Assembly (NCBI GenBank): GCA_036897095.1
Contig: JAYMSP010003219.1
Location: 1 to 20,615, forward strand
DNA: 20,615 bases
From: Plantago elongata
Lineage: Eukaryota > Streptophyta > Magnoliopsida > Lamiales > Plantaginaceae
Direction: 5' to 3'
Below the pieces are notes generated by a model. It had not been told where the DNA came from. It searched no databases and saw only the letters and a program-made list of their open reading frames with translations. Both the position numbers and the translations under genes were made by a program. Shown piece by piece: positions 8,516-18,287 of this stretch (the stretch's first letter is position 1; each line of letters starts with the position of its first letter).

Positions 8516-9950
8516 TCATAAAAGCATTATTCCACTCTTGTAAGGAGATAATTTGTAAACCACCATTAGATTTAGGCTGACTGTCTCGCTATTAGACCAG
8601 ATGAAGGACTTGCAAATAGCTTCAACCTGTTTAGGAAGAGGTGAACACCGGAGCCAATAATTAGTAAAAGCAAATATAACACACCTTATAAGCTGCACTT
8701 GTCCCGCATAACTAAGAAGCTTAGCTCTCCAATGATGGCTCCTAGCGACAATCTTATCAATCAATGGTTGACATTGTCAAATTGTCAACTTCTTGCTAGT
8801 GAGCGGCACACACAGATATCTGAAAGGGATCCCTCCTCTTGAAAAGTCGTAAGCTGCTGGATATGCCCCTTAAGCTCGGGTGCCACGGCTCCAAAATATA
8901 TGTGGCATTTTTTGCGGATTCTCGGAGTCCTGTGGCATGCGAGAACTTGTTAAACTTATCCATAAGCAATTGGATATATATAGGATCACCCCGAGAGAAT
9001 AACATAAGATCATCCACAAATCTAAGATTGATGATATGTCAGTTCTCACAACGAGAATGTAAGTTAAAGTCTGGGATGTGCTTTAATTCTTGTAAAGTGC
9101 GATACATATACTCCATGATCAAGACAAAGTAGTGGAGATATATGATCACCCTGTCAAAGACCACGCTTAGCCTTCAACACTTGCAAAGTCGTGCCAGTGG
9201 TCATGTAGCGATAGGACACAATGGAGACACAAATCATATTCCAATTGACAAACTGGGAGGGGAATCCAAGTTCATTATAAATAACATCAAGGGCTGACCA
9301 TTCCACTGTAGCATAGGCATTCTGCAAATCCATTTGCATCATACATTTAGGAGCACCACTCTTCCTATTGTAACCTTGTATTAATTCATATGCCATCAGA
9401 ATATAGTTATGAATCTATTGACGTGGAATAAACGCAACCTGGCTCTCATGTACAAGTCCCGGAAGTACATGTCGAGTCTCGTGGTGAGGATCTTAGATAT
9501 AATCTTATAAATGGTCGTACAATAAGAGATGGGTCGATAATCCTTTACCATCTTGGCATTTGTGATTTTCGGGATTAATGTAACAAGGTTACAATTCACA
9601 ACCTTATACATCTTTCCGTGATCAAAAAACTCTCCCATAGCCTTGACCACATCCGATTCAATGACACCCAAGCAGCTTTAAAGACTTTAGCGTTGTACCC
9701 ATCCAATCATGGTGCTTTAAGATATCCAATTCCATCAAGGGCGACCTTTACATCGCCACGTGTGACCAGTCGTATGAGGGCAGTAGCCTAAATTCGGGAA
9801 ATTTGGGCCCCATTCTGCAAGGTGCTGATATCAACACCTGCTAGGCTCTCCGAAGCCGTACCCACCAATCTCGTGTAAAAATCTAGAATCTCGTGTTCCA
9901 TCTACGAGTGTGTGGTGACAATGGAACCATTCTTGTGTTGGATGCTACCC
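8516..9950 (-). pseudogene. ORF2 reverse transcriptase domain
   Basis: A linker, EHEILDFYTRLVGTASESLA (about 9900-9840), precedes the fingers: VNCNLVTLIPKITNAKMVKD and YRPISYCTTIYKIISKILTT (9671-9396). The palm follows with MQMDLQNAYATVEW (9396-9154). The first Asp is kept, but the following KAYD/KAFD-type box reads NAYA. The second catalytic box is FVDD at 9020-9009, followed by LMLFSRGDPIYIQLLMDKFN. The thumb side includes LIDKIVARSHHWRAKLLSYA and CKSFIWSNSETVS (8764-8580). Most segments lie in different frames. An alpha-helical connector with repeated AREDLRVAREDLQAD (about 10180-10130) lies between the endonuclease and this domain. Confidence 0.88.
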
Positions 9951-10284
9951 AACCCGAGTTACAATTTTTTTACTTTAACCATAGCATGAAAGTGTGCATT
10001 ATTGTCATCATCCAATCAATCCAATCAACCTTGGATCGTTGTTGTCGCAACCCTTCTTCAATATCATGCCAATGCAATAAATTAAGAGTACATTGCTTGG
10101 TATTTTCAATCCGGTTGATATTCATACGATCCGCTTGCAAATCTTCCCGTGCCACACGAAGGTCCTCTCGTGCCTTATCCAATATATGTTGAATTTCCTG
10201 ATATATCTGTTGCATATTACGAACCACTTGTTGGAGGCGTCGAAGCTGGGTCCAAACCATGTACATCCCATTCCCATGCACCGA

Positions 10285-11075
10285 CTATCTCCAACTCTGT
10301 CGAACCCTAGCCAAAATTTTTGGGAGTTCAATCACCTTGTTAATAAATTTGATATTCCGCCTCCGTACCCTAGGGATCTCGAATAAGTTCAACCGAAGTA
10401 AAGCATGGTTAGAAGCACTAGCATCAAGTATCTCCACCTGTAGGTGATTGAAGGTTTGTAACCAGGACATATTACCAAGTACTCGATCTATCCTGGAATA
10501 TATAGGGTCAGCAGTATGTTTATTAAACCATGTAAATTGATCACCTATACTGTTAATCTCAAAAAGTTCCACTATATCCATCATATCCACCAAATCCACA
10601 TATTAGGGTGTACCATTGATCCACCAATACAACCCTGGGATGAGAGGATACTACTGAAATCACCCATAAGCATCTACTGGTCCACACTCCGTGGTCCTAA
10701 AGATTCTAATTTCAACCACAATCTCCTACGATCTTCAATCTGATTAAGCGCATAAACTGTTCTCAACTAGGTGATAAAGGCCCCATAAATGCTAGAAAGT
10801 CGGCAATGAATATATTGAGCCCCTTCATCAACGGGCTTGAATATTCACCTTCGTTGGTCCCACGAAATCCAGATTTGCCCATTAGCATGGGAACTATAAT
10901 TATCAATGAAGCTCCACTGACCACCCAATCTATCTCTAATTCTTTTGCTTTTTTCATGTTTAACTCTAGTCTCTACTATCATAGCTATAACAATCTTGAG
11001 TGCTCGGAGACGGGAGCCAATCTCCTTAATCTTAGCTATCTTATTGCACCCCATTACATTCCAGAAAACTATCAT
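10285..11075 (-). pseudogene. ORF2 APE-type endonuclease domain
   Basis: Visible motifs in order are WNVMG (usual WNVRG, the Asn ligand retained), MIVETRVKHEK (the metal-binding Glu retained) and GQWSFIDNYSSHANG. Near 10650 is GDFSSIL, where the family has GDFN, so the Asn is replaced by Ser. SIGDQFTWFNKH follows, then IYSRIDRVLGNMSWLQTF and finally SNHALLRL near 10395-10420, where the family has SDH, so the Asp is replaced by Asn. The two changes, plus frame breaks between about 10845 and 10600, would abolish nicking. Confidence 0.85.
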
Positions 11076-12568
11076 GGGACCTTGTCATGAATCACCACGG
11101 AACCATTCTCACTCCGAAGCAGTTCAAATCCATTATGACATATTATGGGTTCAAAGCTAGCTGCCAAGGCTGATCTCGGATACATAGGTTCCTTACCATT
11201 TCCATTGTTTTGACGGGGGAGACTCAATAGTTTGCGAATATGTTATCCATGTACTAGTCGATGCAGCATTAAGGTCACAAACTGGGGCCTGTGGTTGAGT
11301 CACGGATGGGTCACGAACTGGGGGAACATGTTCTATTATCCGCGGTGACTTGCCATTGACGAGTTGAGGTCTTCTTAGGTGCATTACGATTCTGCGTAGG
11401 CTTGCAAATATGCCTAACTTTCTGGCAACGGTCACAAAACATAGGCTTCCACTCATATTCCACTGGTTGAGCAAAGATCTTATCTTTAATATTAATACCG
11501 TCTCGCAATTTCTTGGTATTGTAAACCTCAACCAACAATCTAGCATATGAGATACATAGTTTATGTACAGTGCATTCATCCATAAATAGTGGGTTTTCAA
11601 GGACACTACCAATCTTCCCTAGACTCAAAGCACCCCAAAGATGCAAAGGTAGGTGTGGGAGTTTCACCCAAATCGATAAGGTACGCATCATATCATTCTT
11701 AAGGCAATCTCCACTAGTCCGCTCCCGAATAAAATGGTCATATTATAGACCGTATAAGGTCCCTTACTCATCATCAAAAGGTCTCGATCCCATCCTCAAC
11801 AGTGCGAAACTTGAGTTTAAAGTAACCTTCCTCATCATAGAAAATATCCGGTAAAGTCACAAAATTCCAGAACTTGATCATGTACTATTTGACACTATTC
11901 ATCGATAAATCCCCTCCCAGCACATACAAGATAAGGCTCGATTCCCATAATTGTTTTTTGGATACAACATCAGATTCCTCAATGGTAATCTCAATATCCC
12001 TGTTCATAATCGTCGGTGCAGAATATGTAATAGATAAACCCCAAGACGACAAACGATTACTACTTATTACGTCCGTCCAAAGTCGCGGTGATTGTGGATT
12101 GTCAACGTATTTCATCTACAGTTTCAGTTTGCCTCGCTAATCGAATCCCGTATTCAGGAATCGATGGAGGTGGTTCAACTAGGTCATTATGTTCCTCAAA
12201 GAAAGTCGTTGCTAGCATCCGTCCCTGCTCAATATGGCGAGTAGGTGAAACAACCCTAATCAATTGTCCAAAGTTAGCAGTCGTGAATTCAATCTGATTC
12301 CCGAATTCTGCCATCAAATGATCATCCGCAATCGACGTTTGTGCCACAGCTGATGTAGTCGCCGTCGTCAATTGCACGAGACTCGGCTGTAGTGGCTCAA
12401 TCAAAGCAATCTCACTCGTACCTTGTCCCATCTCGACATCCTCTCCCTGCAATTCAACAATAGTCTGGTGAAGATCCCGATTACTGTTGTCCGAGTTCTG
12501 AGTGGACGCTGCCACATTCTGTGGCCGGGCCAAATCCCCTTTTCATCGGGGTTGTTGAAGCAAATCAT
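11072..12568 (-). pseudogene. LINE ORF1 (nucleic-acid-binding, DUF4283 and zinc knuckle), frameshifted
   Basis: Likely start ATG at 12568-12566, soon followed by a frameshift. An N-terminal acidic/polar region (12533-12102, ending ARQTETVDEIR) is followed in another frame by WTDVISSNRLSSWGLSIT and SLILYVLGGDLSMNSVK (12115-11885), typical of the entry into the DUF4283 domain of plant LINE ORF1. The domain continues in MRTLSIWVKLPHLPLHLWGA and PVEYEWKPMFCDRCQKV (11691-11311). The latter is a C-x2-C-x4-H-x-C knuckle, CDRCQKVRHIC. The tail ends HDKVP at 11072. ORF1 proteins of this type bind element RNA in the retrotransposition particle. At least three frame changes inactivate it. Confidence 0.85.
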
Positions 12569-12600
12569 CGTCAACTACCTGAACCCCAGAGAGAGGATTT

Positions 12601-13562
12601 ATTTTCCTTCACACGTTATAAGATGCTTTAACTTGTTTAACTTAATCTTAATTGCTTTGTGACATTGAAATTTAATGTTATATTAACACACTAGTGTTAT
12701 AAAAGTTAAAATGGAGAAGGAAAAAAAGTTAGGAAACATGGTTTGAGGGTCGAGTGCATGGATAATTTGAGAGTGACCTTAAACAGTAGGGTCCATCAAG
12801 TGTGTAATTTGTGTCCTAATTAGTATACATACCTACCCAGAGGATTAGGCCTGTCTTCGTTTAGTGATAGCATATATTAGATTAGCATTATTCACTAATC
12901 TAATCTTCAACCCCTAACACCCAGACCAAGCCCATCTCCGTTTTTTTCCAAGTTTGATTTCCAGAAATACCAATTAAATAATATTAAAAGAATCACGACT
13001 AAAACCCAACTAAAATCATATACCATTCCAAACATCCACCATATTTTCTACATTCTTAATTAACATGCATATAATCTACTCTGAAAACCTTGAACTTGCT
13101 AACAAAACATAAGCAGTAATAAATCAATAATTTGATTGCATATGCAACTTGAAGTAGTAGAAGTTTCACCTTGACCTTATCAAATACTCGATCCAAGTAA
13201 ATAAACCGTGTCAAGTAACAACTCAAATTACCTCACGCCGATAGTTGAAAATATAGCAACTGCAATACAATTATAAACTAGATGCGTCAAAATTACCCAT
13301 TTTACTATTTTAGAGAGGCCAAGTCAAACTTGGCACATTTGAAGCCAAACTAATGTAATCAAAACCTTCACCCTTCTCATGATCTCCTCTAGTTAGTAAT
13401 TTCCCATATGCCACCATACTCCCACCATCCCACTACACTTGTACTACAGTTTTAACTTTATAATGGATGATGTTAATTGGCATTAAATTTAAATTTATCA
13501 AATTTTAATTGTTAATAATAATTAAATTATAATTGAATTATAAAAAATTATATAATTGTTTA
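12601..13562. other. Intergenic AT-rich stretch
   Basis: No coding potential is evident. A hairpin, TAGATTAG...CTAATCTA, near 12877-12905 sits in text starting GGCCTGTCTTCGTTTAGTGA (about 12847), which resembles the interior of plant MITEs, but I cannot find matching ends and leave it unassigned. Confidence 0.55.
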
Positions 13563-13670
13563 GGCTATGTTTTGTTCAACTGAAAATTCATTTAGTTCAG
13601 TTCAATTTAACATTGTTTAGTTATATTTTATATTATACTTCAGTAAATTTCAATTGAAGAGAACAAAGCC
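13563..13670. mobile_element. Tourist-like MITE (PIF/Harbinger)
   Basis: The 108-bp element has terminal inverted repeats GGCTATGTTTTGTTCAACTG (left) and GGCTTTGTTCTCTTCAATTG (right arm, reverse complement), about 16 of 20 matching. It is flanked on both sides by TTA (13560-13562 and 13671-13673), the 3-bp duplication typical of PIF/Harbinger. It is AT-rich and non-coding. Confidence 0.75.
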
Positions 13671-15250
13671 TTAATACTATAAAGTTAAATATTAAGTGAA
13701 AGAAAAAAATAGTTTATTAATAGTAATAATAAAGGAAAAACGAAGTTTGATTTCAATGTTATTTGTTTCGATTATAGTAATTGTTATAAACAAAAAAAGT
13801 AAATGAGTTTAAAAAACATAGACATAAATATTTGATTGTTTGTAATACCACTCTAATTCAAAGTAAGTAAAATTGAAATTTAACCACGAGTCAAACAATA
13901 ATAATATGACCAGATGAAGTATATAAATGAAGTTGAAAAACGTGACAAAAATAGATAAAAAAAATCGATTATTTATGTGGTGGGCGAAAGAAACACGGCA
14001 AAATACCAAAAACGGAAAAACTGATATTAGCAAGAAGCATTCAGTTCAGTGCATATGTTGTGTTTCCATATTGTGTTGTTCCTTGTTTGGCTACCTTCAT
14101 TTCCTTTTATTTCAATATTCAAATCCAAACGTCATCGTTTAGTTAATCCATCAACTTCACCAAGTCTACCCCACCACGTCATCATTTCCTAACGGAGCCC
14201 TTTACTTTGCCCTGGAGTGGACCACTGTTAGTTATGGACGGACTCCAAACGGGATTTCAATTCATTACATTTTTCATTACGAATTGTTTGGACTTCCACT
14301 TTTCCTTAACTAAAACACAATAATTCAACATCCAATATCAATCGCTTTTACCTTGTTACTTTAATTGATGCCTGCCTGGTAACAAATTCTAACCACTCCT
14401 ACACCAAATTGACTTAGCTCTTTGAATCAATTGCGAATTATGATACATGTATTTTCATCTTTAATAACTTTTACTTTTAAACATTCGAAATAAAGTGAAT
14501 ATCAAGAATAACTATAAATAAGGGTTGAATTGCACAACTCATTATCACACACCTAATGATGAAATAGGAGGGGAAGCGGATTGGCAATAAAGAAATAAAG
14601 TATGTGTAATAAGTTTATGAATAAGATATTGTAACACAATTAAAAAAAGCGATGTTGGTAAACCATATATGTAAGTACATCAGCTAATCAAGAAACGTAC
14701 TATGATAAAGTATAATAATAAGAAAGAACAATGAAAGTCAGTTTGAATGGGATTAGACATTGATGAGTGGTGCTTTTGGTGACAAACCATGTCTTAGGAA
14801 AAGTTTAAAGATAAAGAAATGTAATCATAGTTATTGGTGAGCTAAGCCAACATTAGAGGAGGATTATGATATAATTATATAAATAATTAGGATTAGAGAG
14901 TGATTAAGTTAGGCAGTGAAAGGGACTTGCAAAAAAGTGACAAGAGAATGGTGGAGTGTAGATACTGGACAGCCATTACAAGGTGTCTCCTTATCCCTAT
15001 CTTCTCCTGTCTCTTTCTAATCGTAATTAATTATCACCTTAATTAATCATTTCTTTTCTCTAATTCATTTTCTATTTCATTTGGATAAGTCCCTATGGTT
15101 TGTTTGGGTTTAATTGTGGAAATATGTTTGCACGTTTAATCAAACCCCATTACATGTTTAAGTTTTACAATGTGGAACTAAATTATATATTAGTGAAAAC
15201 ACAAACTTATATAATTATAAATGGTATTTATATAATTTATCTAAATACAT

Positions 15251-15290
15251 AAATATGTTATTAATGAAATAAATATGTTATTAATGAAAT
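15251..15290 (+). repeat. Perfect 20-bp tandem duplication
   Basis: AAATATGTTATTAATGAAAT occurs twice in direct succession (15251-15270, 15271-15290). A one-mismatch copy recurs at about 15470-15488. Confidence 0.9.
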
Positions 15291-15370
15291 GAAAAGTATA
15301 AGGTGGTGGAGTTGAATGAAGTTGTAATTTCAAGGAGGAGGTGTATAGTTCAATTTATGGCAGAGACATA

Positions 15371-15424
15371 AAGTGGATTTAGAAGTAAAGAGGGAGGTAT
15401 AAGGTGGATTTAGGAGTAAAGAGG
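15371..15424 (+). repeat. Imperfect ~30-bp tandem duplication
   Basis: AAGTGGATTTAGAAGTAAAG at 15371 is repeated as AAGGTGGATTTAGGAGTAAA at 15401, both followed by GAGG. Confidence 0.8.
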
Positions 15425-15654
15425 TATTGGTATATGAGTAAAATAGTTGTTAATTTTAGCCGTTTAAAAAACATGTTATTAATGAAATTATTCATAATGA
15501 TAATTAAAATATCAATGTTGTTGATGAGTGTGTTATGTGTAATGTAAAAAATATTAATGTTGAGAATATACTATACATTTTGATTAATAACTTTGATGAT
15601 TTTGGCATAAGTCCGCCTCAAGATAAGTTATTTAGAGACCTTCTCACATAAAAC

Positions 15655-15860
15655 TTTAGCTATGTTCTCTTAGTTTAAAAAGTTTAGTTCAAATCAATTT
15701 AGTTCAATTACCTAGTTGTGTTTTTATATTACAATTCAATTATGTTCTGTTCAGTTCCATCTAGTTTAGTTTACATTAGAAGAGAATATTTCCATTTAGT
15801 CAATTCACATTAGTTCAGGCTATGTTCTTTTTTACTTTAATTATCTGAACTGAATTGAAT
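15655..15860. repeat. AT-rich fragments of the GGCTATGTTCT repeat family
   Basis: GCTATGTTCTCTTAG follows TTA at 15655-15657, and GGCTATGTTCTTTTTTACTT starts at 15821. Both resemble the termini of the Tourist-like MITE at 13563. Between them are repeated TTCAGTTC/AGTTTAGTT blocks. Right-hand ends are unclear, so these are read as truncated or nested copies. Confidence 0.5.
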
Positions 15861-16056
15861 TGATATGAGCTAAACTGAATGAGTGTGCAAACGAATATGT
15901 CGTTTACAAGCTCATCCAGTTCATTTCAGTTTAAATCCGTACAGTTTAGTTTTTTAATTGATCTGAGCTAAACTGAATGAGTGTGCAAACGAAGATGTCG
16001 TTCACAAGCTCATCCAGTTCATTTCAGTTTAAATCCGTACAGTTTAGTTTAATTCA
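15861..16056 (+). repeat. 98-bp tandem duplication
   Basis: The unit starting TGATATGAGCTAAACTGAAT (15861-15958) is followed immediately by a second copy starting TGATCTGAGCTAAACTGAAT (15959-16056). The copies differ at only a few positions over the first ~90 bases. Each unit contains an imperfect hairpin, ATGAGTGTGCAAACGA against TCGTTTACAAGCTCAT (TCGTTCACAAGCTCAT in the second copy). No coding frame is present. Confidence 0.92.
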
Positions 16057-16079
16057 TATAATTATAGTCAAAGAAATAT

Positions 16080-16641
16080 TAGGGGTGAGCGCGGACGGGT
16101 GGTTTTAAGGAAAAATCAAACCGACCCACCTATAGCGGGTGATTATTTTTCCAACCCACGGCAGGTGGAATATTTTTCTAACCCAGGACGGTTCGGGTGA
16201 TAAAATGACGGGCGGGTGGCAGACGAATTGGCGGGTGAATATATGTATTTGTAGTAAAAATGAACGAAGGTAAGTGCATAAAACGAAGATGAATAGTGTT
16301 CAAAGAGAAGATATGAATGTTCACTTGAACTATATTTATACTTAAACTATATTTATATTCAACGATATAAGTGAAGATGAAACTTTTTCAGCCAATTAGT
16401 CTCATAGTAGTTAAATTCACAAACATATACCTACGTACATACATGTACATATATGAAAATGACGGGTGGCGGGTGGATTGCGGGTTTCACCCATCCAACC
16501 GACCACCCACCCATTAATGATGGGCGGATTTTTTTTCCACCCACCATATATTTTATAAAAAAATTAATTGGTGAGTACGGGTGAATGACGGGTGGTTTGT
16601 GCGGGTGGGTCAAACAGGTAAGGTTTTTTTGCACACCCCTA
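16080..16641. mobile_element. hAT-like non-autonomous element
   Basis: The left end TAGGGGTGAGCGCGG and right end GCACACCCCTA share the TAGGGGTG terminal motif of many plant hAT-derived elements. The flanks AGAAATAT (16072-16079) and GAAAATAT (16642-16649) are a plausible 8-bp duplication with two mismatches. Subterminal regions are rich in CGGGTGG and its complement CCACCCG on both sides, as expected for transposase-binding subterminal repeats. The 562-bp element has no transposase. The 82-codon minus-strand frame at 16431-16679 runs through its right end and is incidental. Confidence 0.75.
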
Positions 16642-16649
16642 GAAAATAT

Positions 16650-17340
16650 AACCTTATTCAATTGAACTTCACATATCATGTATATAATAAACCTGAACTA
16701 TAATTACATTATCAAAATTTATAAATATTTGATGTTTGTAACATAAAATGCTATATTTGATTTGCATTCCACAAAACAAATCCTAAACCAGTACACAGAC
16801 TTCCCTTGACTAATGAATAGTACTCCACTACCATCGTCTTATCAAATGAGACAACATAGGACATCCTTAAATCGTGTTTGCCTTGCTCTAACCTAATCTA
16901 ATCCAATCAACCCATACTAATTACTACATGGGTCTCCACTAATACATTTTAGTCTGGTTAATTATAACAAATTAAATAATTATTTAAGATTCATAATCTG
17001 GCAACTGGCTCTAATTTCTTATCATCATGTTTATATAAATATGCTCATTCTTAGCTTTCGCATAAACAATGTTATCACTTGCCGGATTACAATAGGACAT
17101 AATTGCATCCATTAATTAAGCTAAGCACAATATGTACGTGCATTGTCAAAAAGTGTCAGTGAGTTCCTGTAGAGATTAGTTTAAGTATACCATAGGTATT
17201 CTATATATTAAGGAGCGAACTAATTATGTATAAGAAATGCGATAAGTGATAGATTAAATTACATTATGGATTTGAAGATAGTGAAACGAATGTATTATGA
17301 CGTTTGGTATACAATAAAATTTATGCAAAAACTATATACA
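16650..17340. other. Intergenic AT-rich stretch
   Basis: No gene or element end is evident. AATCGTGTTTGCCTTG followed by repeated CTAATC blocks (about 16871-16915) recalls the unassigned MITE-like text at 12847-12925. Confidence 0.5.
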
Positions 17341-17349
17341 TAGTTAGTT

Positions 17350-17802
17350 GGACTTTTACGATCATACAGGGTTAAACAAGAGACAAAAAATTAACATATT
17401 TATTCCATTATATCTTAAAATACAATAATAAAAAATAGGTAATTATAAAAAAATATTATTTTATTTTAAAAAATATTTTAAAATAAAATTTAACTTTTTT
17501 ATTAATATTTATATTTTTCTAATTTAAATATTTATAAGTCGGAAAGGGCGATGGGGTGTCGCCAAGGGGGTAAAACGATCGCCCTATCACCATATGAATA
17601 TTTAACTTAGAAAATATAAATATTAATAAAAAAATTTAAATTTTCCTTTTAAAATATCTTTAAAAATAAAAAAATATTTTTTCAAAATTACCCATTTTTT
17701 ATTTTAATATTTTAAAATTTTTAAGGGAATAAATATATTAATTTTTTAATTTTTAAGCTGATGTCAGGCAGAGCGAAGACCTACCTGACCGTAGAAAAGC
17801 CC
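17350..17802. mobile_element. Large fold-back MITE, probably Mutator-type
   Basis: Almost the whole 453-bp element is one imperfect palindrome. The left arm (17350 to about 17550) pairs with the right arm (about 17590-17802), including ATTAATATTTATA/TATAAATATTAAT and TATTTATTCC/GGAATAAATA. Ends read GGACTTTTACGATCA and, inverted, GGGCTTTTCTACGGTCA. The flanks TAGTTAGTT (17341-17349) and TAGTTAATT (17803-17811) form a 9-bp duplication with one mismatch, which suggests the Mutator superfamily. The loop (about 17545-17590) is GC-rich, with GGGCGAT and ATCGCCC as its innermost pairing. There is no protein. Confidence 0.8.
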
Positions 17803-17811
17803 TAGTTAATT

Positions 17812-18287
17812 TGCTCTATATATTCCATAGAAGTTGTCTAATTTTATTATTTAGAATGTCCAATAAAATTGTATGCATTTCATTTTAGGAACAATTATAT
17901 AATTTTATATCACCCACTACTCCAAAAAGTAAATGTTAAAATGTAACTTAATTAATCAAATTAACTACTAATAAAGTTATAAAGTAAATTCCACATTTAT
18001 TGTGTAGTGTTATAATTTTATTCTCCTTATTTATAAACACGGACATTAAACTAGACAACTTCTTTGGAATAAAGAGATTACATAATAATTTTGAGTTGTA
18101 AAATCAAACACTTAATATAAATTAAATATGACTGATACTGGAATATATGTACACTAGTTAATCACAATGTCAATCTTGTTCTTTCCAGTTAATCACAATG
18201 TCAATCTTTCTTTAAGAAGTCTAACTAAAAACCCTTTGGCACGAAGTAATATAAAAATAATCCAACCTAAGTTAATACATTGTTACA
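17812..18287. other. Intergenic AT-rich stretch with a short direct repeat
   Basis: Nothing coding is seen. The only structure is the 22-bp duplication listed separately. Confidence 0.55.
18156..18208 (+). repeat. Perfect 22-bp direct repeat
   Basis: A 22-base sequence beginning AGTTAATCACAATG occurs at 18156-18177 and 18187-18208, a 31-bp period, consistent with a local slippage or filler duplication. Confidence 0.9.

Larger units (their letters stand above)
7825..11075 (-). pseudogene. LINE ORF2 (endonuclease, reverse transcriptase, zf-RVT), frameshifted
   Basis: Starts MIVFWNVMGCNKIAKIKE at 11075 and ends ...IDSIFYRA with TGA at 7827-7825, which would be about 1,080 codons if uninterrupted, slightly short for a plant L1 ORF2. 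The protein would nick target DNA and copy the element RNA in place. Its start overlaps the ORF1 stop in ATGA (11075-11072), suggesting termination-reinitiation. All three domains are present in order but are split over many frames, and key residues are altered (see the domain entries). Confidence 0.88.
7670..12600 (-). mobile_element. Near full-length L1-type LINE, degenerate
   Basis: On the minus strand the element has a short 5' leader (about 12600-12569), ORF1 with a DUF4283-like domain and zinc knuckle, and ORF2 with endonuclease, reverse transcriptase and zf-RVT domains. A ~150-bp 3' untranslated region ends in a short A tract (T run at 7670-7676 on the plus strand). At about 4.9 kb it is close to full length for a plant L1-type LINE. 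Frameshifts and stops occur every few hundred bases. I could not identify a target-site duplication, so the 5' limit near 12600 is approximate. Confidence 0.9.
13674..15654. other. Intergenic AT-rich stretch, no gene found
   Basis: Almost 2 kb without a credible reading frame. The overlapping 71- and 74-codon frames at 13809-14142 are chance openings. The segment about 14930-15060 is less AT-rich and pyrimidine-rich at its right side, but has no recognisable promoter or exon. Small tandem duplications are listed separately. Confidence 0.55.

Noticed and set aside
8839..12662. Plus-strand open frames (for example 8839-9132, 9893-10192, 10806-11090, 11570-11854, 12423-12662)
   Set aside because: All are antisense shadows of the LINE ORF1 and ORF2 remnants.
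12847..12925. MITE-like text with a TAGATTAG/CTAATCTA hairpin
   Set aside because: No matching terminal repeats or duplication could be located, so I did not call it an element.
13809..14142. Two short hydrophobic open frames, one per strand
   Set aside because: AT-rich chance openings. The Phe/Leu/Ile-rich content follows from base composition.
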